A DNA stretch of 64,000 nt from Thermomicrobiales bacterium (GTDB lineage Bacteria > Chloroflexota > Chloroflexia > Thermomicrobiales > UBA6265). Location: positions 1 to 64,000 of the forward strand of contig JAUJOZ010000023.1 of the NCBI GenBank assembly GCA_030447415.1, written 5' to 3'. Numbering within the stretch: the stretch's first letter is position 1; every line of letters begins with the position of its first letter. A program made the position numbers and the translations under genes. Shown here one piece after another: positions 26,363 to 36,980 of the stretch. The notes under the pieces were generated by a model. The model did not search any database and was not told the DNA's origin. It saw only the letters and a program-made list of their open reading frames with translations.

Positions 26363-26818
26363 GTGGCTCGGGAGCGGCACGACGCCGCCTTCATCGTCGG
26401 GGCGATCCTCGGCGGGTTGGCGGGTGCGGGGTACACCCTCTTCCAGGCGCCACAGGCGGGCGCGCAGACGCGGGCCCAACTGGCGGAACAGGTAGCCTGG
26501 CTGACGGGCCGCCTCAGAACCGCGGCATCGCCGCTGGTGGAGCGGAGCCAAGCATTGGGCCAGCAGGCCACGGCGACGGTTTCGACCTTGACCGAGCGAC
26601 GGAGTGGTGGCACTTCAGAGGCGACCAGCGGCAGCACCGAGCCGTTCATTCTCCTGCCCGATCCGTTGGAGCCGTATCCGGTCGTGCTCGCCGACGCGGC
26701 TCCGGCAACTGGCGCCGACGCGCCGGTGCCGGGCGCGCCAACCGTGGGCGGTCTGCCGGCCGGCGACGACCTCGACCTGGTGATCGATGGTCCGCGGCCG
26801 GCCGGACCCGACCGGTAA
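26363..26818 (+). CDS. YtxH-like envelope protein
   Basis: A 151-residue protein starting at a GTG five to six bases after GGAGGAG. Residues 8-26 (AAFIVGAILGGLAGAGYTL) form one membrane helix followed by FQAPQAGAQTRAQLAEQVAW, the small-helix plus amphipathic pattern of YtxH/gas-vesicle-like general stress proteins. The C-terminal half is Pro/Ala/Asp-rich and probably disordered. The next gene, 84 bases on, encodes a second YtxH-like protein. Confidence 0.65.
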   Translation: MARERHDAAFIVGAILGGLAGAGYTLFQAPQAGAQTRAQLAEQVAWLTGRLRTAASPLVERSQALGQQATATVSTLTERRSGGTSEATSGSTEPFILLPDPLEPYPVVLADAAPATGADAPVPGAPTVGGLPAGDDLDLVIDGPRPAGPDR

Positions 26819-26902
26819 AGGGCATCAGCACGTCGTCCGGGCACGTCGCCCGGCGGCCGCCTCCGGCGCCGCGACGGCGGCCGGGAGAGAGGGAGGAGCG
26901 AC

Positions 26903-27091
26903 ATGATCGGACGCGCGCGCACGGCGCTGAAGTTCTTCGTCTACGGCCTGCTGCTGGGGCTGCTGTTTGCCCCGCGCAGCGGGGAGGAAACCCGGGGCCG
27001 CGTCTTCGCCTGGCTCAACCAAACCGTCAAGGACACGATGGGTGGCCTGACCGGTGAGGGCGGCGGAGGCGGCGGGGGCGGCAACGCCTAG
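26903..27091 (+). CDS. Small YtxH-like protein
   Basis: A 62-residue protein: one membrane helix (FFVYGLLLGLLFAPRSGEET), the LLFAPRSGEETR motif typical of YtxH, a short amphipathic helix and a poly-Gly tail of eight or more residues. GGGAGGAG before the ATG is a strong ribosome site. It is probably co-transcribed with the preceding YtxH-like gene and the rhomboid gene 165 bases downstream. Confidence 0.7.
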   Translation: MIGRARTALKFFVYGLLLGLLFAPRSGEETRGRVFAWLNQTVKDTMGGLTGEGGGGGGGGNA

Positions 27092-27255
27092 CCGAGCGTG
27101 TTCCTGGTCCGCCCTGACGGTGCCCGGACAGCCACGGCAAGCCAGCATCCCGTGGCTGTCCGCGCCACGATGCTAGGCTTGCCTAGCGCGCCGCGGGCGC
27201 TCGGCCGACCCTCGTGGGTCGGGACAGTGGATCGCCGAGGCGGAGAGGGGGATCG

Positions 27256-27993
27256 GTGTTTCCGATCGGCGACGAGCACAACGGCCGGCGGCTGACGCCG
27301 GTCGTTAACTACTCCCTGATCGCGGTCAACATCCTCGTTTTTCTCTACCAGCTCACCTTGCCCGACACCTTCCGCGACCCCGCGCTCGCGGAGTTCATCT
27401 TCCGCTGGGGAGCGGTCCCGGCCGAGATCTCGGCCGGGAATGATCTCTTTGCGTTGTTGAGCTCGCAGTTCCTCCACGGTGGGTGGCTGCACATCGCGGG
27501 CAACATGCTGTTCCTGTGGGTCTTTGGCGACAACATCGAGGACACCATGGGCCACGCCAGCTACCTGCTCTTTTACCTCCTGTGCGGGGTTGTGGCCGGA
27601 TTGGCGCAGGTGGTCGTCGATCCAGCGAGCGAGATCCCGCTCGTCGGTGCCAGCGGCGCCATCTCGGGCGTCCTCGGTGCCTACATCACGCTGTTTCCAC
27701 GCGGCAAGATCCGCACGTTGATCATGCTCGGATTCTTCCCACTCGTCTTTCTGATCCCGGCCTGGATCCAGATCGGACTGTGGATCCTGCTCCAGTTCCT
27801 CAACGGCTTCGCCTCGCTCGGTGTGCCGACCGAGGAGACCGGGGGCGGCGTCGCCTACTTCGCCCACATCGGCGGCTTCCTCGCCGGCTTCGTCCTCGTC
27901 TGGCTCTTCCGCGACGAGGAGGCGCTGGCACGCCAGCGCGCCGCCCGCGCCGGCCACCGCGCCTTCCAACGCGTGGGCTGGAGCGGACGGTAG
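27256..27993 (+). CDS. Rhomboid-family intramembrane serine protease
   Basis: A 245-residue six-helix protease. The nucleophile Ser is in VGASGAISGVLGAY and the catalytic His in YFAHIGGFLAGFVLVW. The oxyanion-region HGGWLHIAGNMLFLWVFGDN is intact. This is the common bacterial form with a short cytosolic N-terminus. The GTG start follows GAGAGGGGG; it lies behind the two YtxH-like genes. Substrates are unknown. Confidence 0.92.
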   Translation: MFPIGDEHNGRRLTPVVNYSLIAVNILVFLYQLTLPDTFRDPALAEFIFRWGAVPAEISAGNDLFALLSSQFLHGGWLHIAGNMLFLWVFGDNIEDTMGHASYLLFYLLCGVVAGLAQVVVDPASEIPLVGASGAISGVLGAYITLFPRGKIRTLIMLGFFPLVFLIPAWIQIGLWILLQFLNGFASLGVPTEETGGGVAYFAHIGGFLAGFVLVWLFRDEEALARQRAARAGHRAFQRVGWSGR

Positions 27994-28237
27994 GACGCCC
28001 CGTGCGCTTCCGACTCGGCCTCGACAACGTCGAGCCGGACCACGGGGTCGCATGGGTGCTGGGTGCTGGCTGCTCGAAGCTCCGTAACGAGCGCAGCGTG
28101 TCATGTCCCGAGACTTCGGCGCCACCCCTCGGTCGACGCACCGGCCCCGCTCGCGTATACCTTTCTCAGCGCGCTGAGCCTCGGGCTCGGACTTACGCCT
28201 TGTTACGACATCAGAACGTGAGAAAGGTCCTATCCCG

Positions 28238-28477
28238 ATGTCTCGCTTCTTCCGCCTCCAGGTCGATCCGGCCGAGCTCACCGACGCGATGTTCGCGTTC
28301 GTGACCGACCCCCACCCGTCCCGCAACGAGCGCCGGGTCATCCAGGAACTGAACGACATTGCACCCGAGGTGGTCGACGTGCTGGAGTCGATGGTGCTGG
28401 ACGGCACCGAGGAGCGCCAGGACGTTGCCGACTACGTCCACGCTGTCTTCGTCGCACCCGGCGGCGAGCGCGGGTAA
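28238..28477 (+). CDS. Small acidic protein of unknown function
   Basis: A 79-residue soluble protein, MSRFFRLQVDPAELTDAMFA, with many Asp and Glu and no membrane segment. GAAAGG lies about ten bases before the ATG. The stop is 90 bases before a perfect hairpin terminator. I do not recognise it. Confidence 0.55.
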   Translation: MSRFFRLQVDPAELTDAMFAFVTDPHPSRNERRVIQELNDIAPEVVDVLESMVLDGTEERQDVADYVHAVFVAPGGERG

Positions 28478-28566
28478 GGCAACTCCCTGAAGCGTGCGAG
28501 GGAAGAGAAGGAAGCGTCCCCGCGTTGCCGCGTGAAACCGCGGCGCGGAAGCTGAGCCAGCAACGA

Positions 28567-28596
28567 ACCGCGGGCGGGAATACTCCCGCCCGCGGT
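28567..28596. terminator. Strong bidirectional hairpin between convergent genes
   Basis: A perfect 13-bp stem with arms ACCGCGGGCGGGA and TCCCGCCCGCGGT and a 4-base loop ATAC. It lies between a plus-strand gene ending at 28477 and a minus-strand gene ending at 28626. No T-run is present on either side. Confidence 0.75.
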
Positions 28597-28625
28597 GCTG
28601 TGTCAGGACGCTGCTCCACGCGGAA

Positions 28626-29011
28626 TTAGCTCGTCGGGGTCGTCTCGCCTTCGACGGTCGACTGTCCGAAGCCCGGCGTCGGCGGGGGCGTCAGATCGGC
28701 GGCGCGGTGGACACCCGACTGGTCCTGCCCGACCGGTCCCTCCAGGAAGTGGCTCGGCAGGCCGGCCATGTCGTGGACCTCGCCGCCACGCCAGGCGTCG
28801 CCCTGGGCATCCTGCCAGGCCTGCGCCGGGATGAGCTGCAGGGCTTCGGCCTGGCTGTGGAAGGTCTGGTCCGCGAGGTACTGCCCGAGCAGGTTGTGCA
28901 GCGCCTGATCATCCTGGACCAGCCCGACAAGCTCAGCCTTGGTCAGGCCGCGTCCCAGTCCACGTCACGCAGGTAGTCGTCCAGCAGCTCCCGCATCTCC
29001 GCTTCGTCCAT
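28626..29011 (-). CDS. Small soluble protein of unknown function, one-base frameshift
   Basis: 128 residues once a single C is restored in GCGGCCTGACC near 28948. The ATG has GGGGAGGTGAG directly upstream and opens MDEAEMRELLDDYLRDVDWD; the next frame continues KAELVGLVQDDQALHNLLGQ, EALQLIPAQAWQDAQGDAW and ends TPPPTPGFGQSTVEGETTPTS. The length is an exact codon multiple after adding one base. Family unknown. It is the last of three small minus-strand genes. Confidence 0.6.
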
Positions 29012-29041
29012 CTCACCTCCCCGGAATACCTCCACCGACCG

Positions 29042-29409
29042 CTAACGTCCGGTGCGGTCGCTGGGTGCGCGCGGCAAGAACCATGCCCCACGCGCCGGTT
29101 GACGCTCCTCGTCGACCGGTTGGTGCGCTGCGGCACGGCCACGGGCACGGCCGGCGGCCAGCCAGTTCTTCCGATCCGACGCGGGTCCCGGGTGCGCCTC
29201 GCCGCCGGTGTGCGTGTTCGACCCAGGGTAGATGCCAGGTAGGCCCTCGCCGTCCGCGTCACGGACGAGCGTCTCGTCCCCATGATGCCGGTGCCCGGCA
29301 CCTCGTCGACGCCAGGGTCCATCGGATTCATCAGGCCAGCGCTCGACGGGTCCTGGTGATTGACCGACTCGTGGCCTCGCTCGTCATTCTGATCAGTCTC
29401 GATCGGCAT
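29042..29409 (-). CDS. Small hydrophilic protein of unknown function, one-base frameshift
   Basis: 122 residues after adding one G to the GGGG of ATCATGGGGACGAG near 29285. GGGAG six bases before the ATG supports the start. It opens MPIETDQNDERGHESVNHQD, then SSAGLMNPMDPGVDEVPGTG; the second frame reads GDETLVRDADGEGLPGIYPG and SNTHTGGEAHPGPASDRKNW. It is Gly/Pro/Asp-rich and probably disordered. The next gene begins 30 bases on, so an operon is likely. Confidence 0.55.
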
Positions 29410-29592
29410 GGCGTTCTCCCGTGGCCACGACCGCAAACCGTCGGCTGAATAACATTCCGATCCCGGCCGGCTCTGAACGTCGGGATCAGCACGACCGGCC
29501 AGGCAAGTCGCTCCCACAGATAGGTGGAAACCAGGGCAAGCCATCCTCGAAGCGGTTCCCCGTGGGGCGAGGGTGTGGACCCGTGCGGCGCT

Positions 29593-29867
29593 CTAGCGAT
29601 CCGACCGGCGGTTGGCGACCGCGGTGATGAGGCGCCCGAGGAGGGCGACGAACGCCAGGAGCCGCACGCCGCTGCGGCCCAGCCGAACCCGGACGTGCCG
29701 CTCAACTGGGACGCGATCAGGCCACCGGCAACGGCAACCACGACGGCCAGCACCCCGGTCGTGTACGGGTACGCCGTCCGCTTTCGCTCCACGGGCGCGG
29801 GGAGAGGTTCGGGCCGCGGCGTCACCGGTGCCTTCGGACGGAATTCGTCGGTCTGGAAGATGTCCAC
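29593..29867 (-). CDS. Small membrane protein of unknown function, one-base frameshift
   Basis: About 91 residues from a GTG nine bases after AAGGA. VDIFQTDEFRPKAPVTPRPE forms a cytosolic N-terminus, then the first membrane segment YTTGVLAVVVAVAGGLIASQ. After one missing base near 29668 the second segment reads VRLLAFVALLGRLITAVANR. Two membrane helices in total. The codon count closes with one added base. Confidence 0.5.
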
Positions 29868-30654
29868 CGCTCGTGATCCTTGGTTGGAACGACGGCACGT
29901 CTCGCGCCCATCACGAGGCAAGGGGCGTGCCACTGCCATGCACGGTGGCCGGTTCCCCCTGCCTGCCATCAGTCGGCCGTACTGCAGCGCCATGGCGCCG
30001 GGCGACCTCCATGAGGAGCGCCGGTGCTTAGCCCCCAACGCCGGCTTGACGCGGACGAGGGAGCTTGTCGGTCAGCATGCAGCGGGTCGGTTGTCTTCAA
30101 GGTGGGCCGAGCTGACGGCGATCAGGGAACGGGAAGCCTAGGCGACGACGTGCCGGATTCGTCTCCGCGATGCGGGGGACGTTCGCCAGGTGGCCATTCG
30201 GGTCCAACAGGGCGTGGTCGTCGGCTTGACGATCCAGTACGAGGCATTATCGCCGGCGCCACCTACCCGATCCCGCGGTGCGATTCAGCCCACGGTGCTC
30301 CCCACCCAGACGCCCTCAATGGGGAGGGCCTCGTCATCGAGAAGCGTCGGATGTCCGGCAAGCCGGACGCTGAGGTCGTCGAGCCCCTAATCGAGATCAA
30401 GTCCCTCTGGCCGGCGAACCGCCAGGCGTGCGAGCGGAGAAGGCGATGCGCACAGACGCCGTCGCCCTCGCCGCCGCGGCGACTCCGACCGTCCCGACCC
30501 GCTCGGTCCGCCCGGCGGCGCTCCCCGGTCGTTCTCTTCGACGACGCACAGCCCCAATGAAGGCCCGCGTCCTCGTGGTACGGTGGTACGTAGGTTGCTA
30601 CCCGCCCGCCACGTAGTGAGCCAGGTGAGCCAGTCCTTCCCGGAGGAGACGCCC
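29868..30654. other. Intergenic region, no gene recognised
   Basis: Nearly 800 bases with only composition-driven frames. A plus-strand stretch near 30320-30420 reads GEGLVIEKRRMSGKPDAEVV and could be a gene remnant, but has no supported start or family. Confidence 0.35.
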
Positions 30655-31611
30655 GTGAGCACCCGCCACGCCGCCGAGCCGACCACCGACGCCGCGAAGA
30701 CCGATCCCCGCGAGACCGCGGCCGAGGCGCCGGAGGCGAGCGCCGACGCGGCGACGGCGGCGGCGCCGGAGGGGATGGTGGCGGCCGAACTGCCGCCCGA
30801 TCCGGACTACCCGCGCTACCGGATCGAGCCGGGGACGACCGTCAAGCTGAGCGAGGTCAACCCCGACGAGGCGGAGCACTACCGACGCAAGAAGGACGTC
30901 AAGGACGAGTTGGACAAGCAGCGCAAGCGCATCCGCGACTTGCAGGCCCGGCTCTACGCCGAGCGCAAGCAAAGCCTACTGATCGTCCTCCAGGCGCTGG
31001 ACACCGGCGGCAAAGACGGCACCATCCGCGGCGTGTTCCAGGGGGTGAACCCCCAAGGCTGCCAGGTCTGGTCGTTCAAGGCACCGAGCGCCGAGGAGCT
31101 GGAGCACGACTTCCTGTGGCGCTACCACCAGAAGGCCCCGAGCCGCGGCATGATTACCATCTTCAACCGCTCCCACTACGAGGAGGTGCTGATCGTACGG
31201 GTCAAGGGACTGATGCCAGAGGACGTCTGGCGCCGGCGCTATCAGATGATTAACGAGTTCGAACACAACCTCACGCTCAACAACACCGCAATGATCAAGT
31301 TCTACCTGCACATCTCCAAGGACGAGCAAAAGCGGCGCCTGCAGAGCCGGCTTGACGATCCGAGCAAGCACTGGAAGTTTTCTAGCAATGACCTCAAGGA
31401 GCGCGCGTTCTGGGATTCCTATATCAGCGCCTTCGAGGACGCGATCGGCAACTGCGCCACGCCCTACGCGCCCTGGTATGTCGTGCCCGCCAACAACAAG
31501 TGGTACCGCAACCTGGTGATCGCACGGACAATCGCCGATACGCTTGAGGCGATGAATCCGCAGTACCCCCCGGCGGAAGCCGGTCTGGAACAGGTCGTCA
31601 TCCCAGACTGA
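30655..31611 (+). CDS. ppk2: Polyphosphate kinase 2 family protein
   Basis: A 318-residue PPK2, which phosphorylates nucleotides with inorganic polyphosphate. Walker A is LQALDTGGKDGTIRGVFQGV, and NPQGCQVWSFKAPSAEELEH plus the lid/Walker B region MITIFNRSHYEEVLIVRVKG follow. This wording matches class III PPK2 enzymes (Meiothermus type), which can act on AMP and ADP, so broad NMP/NDP use is likely. A GTG start six bases after GGAGGAG is chosen. The first 60 residues are Ala/Glu-rich and probably disordered, longer than usual. Confidence 0.92.
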   Translation: MSTRHAAEPTTDAAKTDPRETAAEAPEASADAATAAAPEGMVAAELPPDPDYPRYRIEPGTTVKLSEVNPDEAEHYRRKKDVKDELDKQRKRIRDLQARLYAERKQSLLIVLQALDTGGKDGTIRGVFQGVNPQGCQVWSFKAPSAEELEHDFLWRYHQKAPSRGMITIFNRSHYEEVLIVRVKGLMPEDVWRRRYQMINEFEHNLTLNNTAMIKFYLHISKDEQKRRLQSRLDDPSKHWKFSSNDLKERAFWDSYISAFEDAIGNCATPYAPWYVVPANNKWYRNLVIARTIADTLEAMNPQYPPAEAGLEQVVIPD

Positions 31612-31749
31612 GCCCGCTCGCGGGGCCGCAAGCTCGTTCCCGAACTCTTGGAGCGTTTTTCGGCCGCAGCCGCCCACCATCCCCCGTGTGCCCAACCCAC
31701 GGCGACCGGCTCCGCTATTGACGTCGGGGCCTTGTTGGCCAGTCCCCCG

Positions 31750-34700
31750 TCAATCCGCCGCGACCTCGGCCAGGCGCAGCGAGAGGACCTGCGACACCCC
31801 ATCGTCGCCCATGCTGACGCCGTAGAGGGTGTCGGCCGTCTCGATCGTGCCGCGGTTGTGGGTGATGACGATCACCTGGGTTGCGGCCGCTAGCGCCCGC
31901 AACTGCTCCCGGAAGCGGACTACGTTCGCCTCGTCGAGCGCGGCGTCGACCTCGTCCAGCAGGCAGAAGGGCGCGGGGTTCACCCGAAGGATCGCAAAGA
32001 GCAGTGCGGCCGCCGTTAGCGCCCGCTCCCCGCCGGAGAGAAGCGCCAAGCTCTGAAGCTTCTTCCCCGGCGGCTGAGCGAAGATCTCGATTCCCGGCGG
32101 TTCACCGTCGTCGCCACTCGTGAGGGTCAGCCGCGCCGAGCCGCCGCCAAAGAGAGTGGCGAAGCTTTCCGCGAACGCCGTCGCTACCCGCGCGAACGTC
32201 TCGTCAAAGCGGGCGCGCATCGTGGTGTCAAGGTCGGCCAGGAGCGCCCGCAAGGAGGTCGCCGCTCCCTGCACGTCCGCCAGTTGACCGCGCAGGAATG
32301 CCTGGTGCGCCGCCTCCCGCTCGTACTCGGCGACCACGTCCTCCCCAACGTAGCCGACCCGGCGCAGCCGCTCCTTCAGCCAGGCGATTTCCCGCTCGGC
32401 GTCCCTCGACTCCTCGCCGCCTTCACGCTCCTGATCATCCTGCGTCCCCTCATGGAGGAGTTCGTCAGGGTCGGTCAACTCCAGATCGTCGACGATCCGC
32501 TGACGGACCGTGGCCACCTCGCCGCGCGCCCGCTCGACGCCGAGCCCGCTCGCGCCGTGCAACCGCTCCCGCTCCCGCAGCGTTGCCCGCGCCGCGTCCA
32601 GCGATCGTCCAAGACGGACAATCTCCGCCTCCGCCCGGCGGGCTTCCGCTTCCAACGGGGGGCGAGCGGCCAGTGCCGCCGACCGCTCGCGATCCAGGGC
32701 GGCGGCCTCCCGCGACAGACGGTCGTGCTGCCCGGCGAGGGCCGCCCGCTCGCCGTCGACAGCGGCGGCCCGCTCCTGGCGCAGCGCCAGCTCGTCGGCC
32801 AGCGCTCGCTCCTGGGCCAGGAGGCCGACCCGCCGCCGCCGCTCGGCGCGCAGTCGCTCCTCCAGGGTCGCGAGCCGTCGCTGCGCTGCGGCCAGCTCGC
32901 GCTCCCCGGCGGCGGCGGCCTCGGCCTCCCGCGCCAGCGCTGCCAGCGCCGTCTCGTGCTCGGCCCGGGTCGTCGCGGTCGCCACAGCTAGGGCAACGAC
33001 CTCGCGCTCTAGTGCGGCGAGGTCCGCCGTGGCCGCGTCCGCCGCCGTCACCAGGGTATCGATTCGCGCTTCGGCGGCCCCCTGCTCGGCACGCAGCTCC
33101 CGCAGCCAGCCGGCGAGCCGCCGCCGCTGCGCCGCCCGCTCCTCGCCCCGCCGCGGCGCGGCCCGCCCGCGCCGCCTCGGCCGCCCGGCGCTCGGCGGAG
33201 AGCCGCCGTGACTCCTCCCTCGCCGCCTCAAGGGCCGCGACCACCGTGGCCCGGGCGTGCTCCAGGCGGCGGATCTCTTTCGGCGATTCCCGCAGCCCGC
33301 GCCCGCGCGCGAGCACGCCGCTCTCCTTGACCGCGGCGCCGCCGGTCACCGAACCGCCTGTCCGTGCCAGTTCCCCATCGAGCGTGACCGCGCTCCAACC
33401 GGCCGGCAAGAGCGGCACCACGGTCCGTGCCGTCGCCAGGTCCTCGACGACGAGCGTCCGCCCGAGCAGCGCGCCGACGATGCCGCCCAACTCCGCCGCC
33501 GCCCGCACCAAGTCCCCGGCCACGCCGTGGACGCCGGCCAATGCCAGCGCTTCCGGCGGCAGCTGCCACGGCCTGCGACCGGCGCCGGGCCCCCGCACCG
33601 TGTCGAGCGGCTGGAAGGTGGCGCGGCCGGCGTTGGCCCGCTTGAGGTTCGCGATCGCCGCCTCCGCGTCCACCCACCGCTCAACAACGATGTCCTGGAG
33701 GTGCCCGCCAAGGGCGACCTCGATCGCGGTGTCATACCCGGCGGTCGTCTCGATCAACTCGGCAACCGTCCCCCAGATGCCGGTCAGCTGCCCAGTGCGC
33801 TTGGCCCGGAGCGTTTCTCGCACGCCCGCGTAGAGACCCGCCCCGCTCTCATGCAGCCGCTGCAACACCTCCAGCCGGGTCGTCGCTTGTCCCACCCGCC
33901 GCTCGGCGTCGTCCAGCGCCGCCAGCGCCGCGCGCTCGGCGGCGCCCGCCTGTTCGACGGCGGCCGCGAGGTCGGCCAGACGCGTCTCCAACGCCTCGAG
34001 CTCCGCCGCGTCGTCGCGGCCCGCCGCCTCGGCCGCCTCAAGCTCCGCGGTTAGGCGGGCGATCCGCGCCGCGCGCTCGGCCACCTCGGCGGCGGCTCGC
34101 TCCCGCTCGGCGGCGTCGGTCTCGCGCCGCTGCTCCAACAACGCACGGCGCCGGGCCAGGTCGAGCGCCCGCCGTTCGTGTTCGCTCAAGGTCTTTGCCA
34201 GGGCGGCCGCGCGGTCCTCCAGTCCGGTCCGAGCGCGACGGGCCGCGACTCCCGCCTCCCCCATTGCCGCCACGCCGCGACGAACGGCCGCCACATCCTC
34301 GTCCAGCGCCGCCAGATCCACCGCGAGCTGGGCCAGCTCCGCCCCGACGCCCGCGACTTGCTCGTCCAGTCCCGCCTGGGTGTCGGCCATGTCCTCGCGG
34401 CGGCGGCCGAGCGCGGCGTGGCGCTCGGCGGTGAGATCGCGCTCGGGCCCGACGCGGCGCGCCTGAGCCACGACCGCCCGCACCCGGACATCGTGCTGGT
34501 CATGCGCCGCCCGGGCACGCTCCATCGCCGTCCGGGCCGCCGCCTCCACGGCGAGGAGACGATCCACCTCGGCCTGCGCCTCCCACGCGGCGGCGGCGCC
34601 CGCCTCGGCGGCGCCCACCGCGGCGGCCAGCGCGTGCCGAGCGGCGTGGAGGAGGCGGCCGTAGTGTGCACGCTGGAGCCCGCGCAACCTCTCGTGGAGG

Positions 34701-35422
34701 CCATGCCATTCTTTGGCCTGGCGGGCCGCCCGCTCCAGCGTCCTGAGTCGTGGTTCGAGCTCGGTCAGGAGGTCGCCGAGGCGGGTGCTGTTGGCTTCCG
34801 TCTCCGCCAGGCTCCGCGCGGCTTCGGCCGCCTTCAAGCGCAGCCCCGTTAGGTCGGCGGCGTGCTCGAAGAGGCCGCGCCGCTCCTCCGCCCGCTGGCT
34901 GAGGGCGGCATCGATCAGCCCCTGACCGACCACTGTGTGGCTTTGCCCGAGGGAGGCGGTCAGCAGCGCCACGTCTTTGAGCCGGACCCGTCGACCGTTG
35001 ATGAGATAGTGGTTCTCACCGGAGCGGAAGGCGCGCCGGGTGACGGTGACCTCGGCGAACTCGATCGGGAGCCAGCGCTGGCTGTTGTCGAAGGTGACCG
35101 CGACCTCCGCCAGCCCGGCCGGGGCGCGCCCCTGGCCACCGGCGAAGATGACATCCTCCGTCCGCTTGGAACGCAGAGCGCCGTGGCTCTGCTCGCCCAG
35201 CACCCAGCGGACGGCGTCGGAGACATTCGATTTGCCACTCCCGTTCGGCCCGACGACGGCCGTGATGCCCGGCTCGAACGCGAACACGGTGCGCGCGGCG
35301 AAGCTCTTGAAGCCGTGCAACTCCAGCCGGGTCAGACGCGGCGGTGCCGAAGGGGAGGAGGCGAGGAGGCGAGGAGTCAAGGAGGTGGCGTCCGGATGGG
35401 GAGTGTGCGGCGCGCGGTTCAC
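31750..35422 (-). CDS. smc: Chromosome segregation protein SMC, single frameshift as read
   Basis: About 1,220 residues in total, the chromosome-condensing ATPase. N-terminal head: LTRLELHGFKSFAARTVFAF and Walker A VVGPNGSGKSNVSDAVRWVL. Long coiled coils flank a hinge (GIWGTVAELIETTAGYDTAI to NAGRATFQPLDTVR). C-terminal head: signature LLSGGERALTAAALLFAIL and Walker B PFCLLDEVDAALDEANV. The frame changes once near 33160-33175 in a GC-rich coiled-coil stretch: AERRAAEAAR passes to GRAAPRRGEERAAQ. One extra base or two missing explains it. The start is uncertain; GTG at 35422 is one candidate and domain homology begins about 27 codons later. As smc is normally indispensable, a consensus error is likely. 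Confidence 0.92.
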
Positions 35423-35654
35423 GGTTGGGCGTCGCCTTTCGGCTGCGATGCTCCACGGGCGGGCGCCGCGGACGGCGAACCGCCAATCAGATTGGGACAG
35501 GCGCAAGGTTCCCAGGGCGGACGGTCACCCTCGGGCCGCGCTGCGGGGATGGACCCAGGGATGGAACCTTAGCTCGTGCGCTCGCTGCGAGGCGGGATGG
35601 TACCATCGGCCGCGGTCCGGCACAACGGGGTGCATGGTGTAGGGTCTGGGGGCC

Positions 35655-36980
35655 GTGTTGGGCAAGGACGGGCCAGGTGAGCGGAACGGCCAAGCCTCCT
35701 CGGCCACGCATCGGCCCGCTTCCGCAACGACATCGAACCTCGGCCCCGACACCTCGCACCAAACTCCTCGACTTGGTCTCTCCACGGGGGCCCTCTACCC
35801 TGACATCGCCACCGAGGAAGCGCCCGAGGTCGCGGCCAGGCTCGGCTTCACCGATCTCGAAGTGATGCTCCAGACGGCCGGCGAGTACGACTCCGGCTTC
35901 GTGCGGGGGGTGGCCGCCGCGTGCCGGGCGGCCGGCTGCCGGGTCCACGCCGTCCACGTCTGGCAGGAGCTGCATCCGCTCATCTCCCCCTACCGCCGGC
36001 GTGCCGAGGAGGGGCACCTCCTCTTCGACCGGGCGATCGACGGGGCCGCCGCACTCGGCGCCCGCGTCCTGGTCTGGCACGGGCCGAAGCGGCAGGAGGT
36101 CCATACGCCCGACGCCTGGGAGCGATTCCTGGCGGCGACAGCGGAGCGGGCCGCCGCCTCAGGGGCGGCTGGAGTGACGCTGGCGCTGGAGAACGTTTCG
36201 TGGTGCGCGCTGGCTAGTGTCCGCGACGTGGCCGCCTTCGCCGCGCGACTGTCGGAACTGGGACCGCCCGCGCAGGTGGGCTTCGCCTTCGATCCGTTCC
36301 AGGCGGCGGAGGCTGGGGCCAACCCTTTCATGGTTCTCGCGGCGATGGGCGATCGCGTCGTCGACGTCCACCTCAGCGACCGGCGAGAGAACGATCCCAC
36401 GGCTCGCCACCTCCCGCCCGGCGACGGCGACCTGCCGTGGCCCGCCCTCCTCCGCGCCGTCGCCGGGAGCGGCTACGCCGGCCCGCTGATCGTCGAGGGG
36501 ATCGTCGGGCGCGATGTCGCGGCGCTCGATCGGGTCCGCGAGCGGCTCACGCCGCTCCTGCGGGCGGCCGTCGCCGGCGACGACTCGCCCGGTGGGCCCT
36601 GCGCGGGAACGCTCCCCCCGGGGGTGAAGGAGGGCATCCGCCACTTCAACGAGCGTCGCTTCTATGAGGCACACGAGGCGATCGAGCACGAGTGGCACGC
36701 CGAGCGGGGAGAGATCCGCCGCCTCTACCAGGGCATCCTTCAGATCGGGGTTGGCTTCCACCACGCACTCGGCGGCAACCATCGCGGCGCCGTTCTTCTC
36801 CTCAATGACGGCATTGCCAAGACCGCTCGCTTCGTTCCCCGCTGCCTCGACCTCGACACCGGACGCCTGGTCGCCGAGAGCGCTATCTGCTTAGAGCGGC
36901 TACGCGAGCTCGGCCCGGATCGTCTCGCGGAGTTCGACCCGGCGACGATCCCCCTCGTCCACCCCGCCGACCCGTCCTAG
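35655..36980 (+). CDS. Fusion of an AP-endonuclease-2-like TIM barrel with DUF309
   Basis: A 441-residue fusion. Residues about 38-305 are a sugar-phosphate isomerase/epimerase barrel: LGLSTGALYPDIATEEAPEV, ALGARVLVWHGPKRQE, GVTLALENVSW (metal Glu), VGFAFDPFQAAEAG, VVDVHLSDRREND and GPLIVEGIVG (last Glu). Residues 325-395 are DUF309: HFNERRFYEAHEAIEHEWHA and GILQIGVGFHHALGGNHRGA, with its conserved acidic and His residues. Each half normally occurs alone. The fusion suggests one pathway step or shared substrate, but neither activity is known. It is divergent from smc. Confidence 0.85.
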   Translation: MLGKDGPGERNGQASSATHRPASATTSNLGPDTSHQTPRLGLSTGALYPDIATEEAPEVAARLGFTDLEVMLQTAGEYDSGFVRGVAAACRAAGCRVHAVHVWQELHPLISPYRRRAEEGHLLFDRAIDGAAALGARVLVWHGPKRQEVHTPDAWERFLAATAERAAASGAAGVTLALENVSWCALASVRDVAAFAARLSELGPPAQVGFAFDPFQAAEAGANPFMVLAAMGDRVVDVHLSDRRENDPTARHLPPGDGDLPWPALLRAVAGSGYAGPLIVEGIVGRDVAALDRVRERLTPLLRAAVAGDDSPGGPCAGTLPPGVKEGIRHFNERRFYEAHEAIEHEWHAERGEIRRLYQGILQIGVGFHHALGGNHRGAVLLLNDGIAKTARFVPRCLDLDTGRLVAESAICLERLRELGPDRLAEFDPATIPLVHPADPS

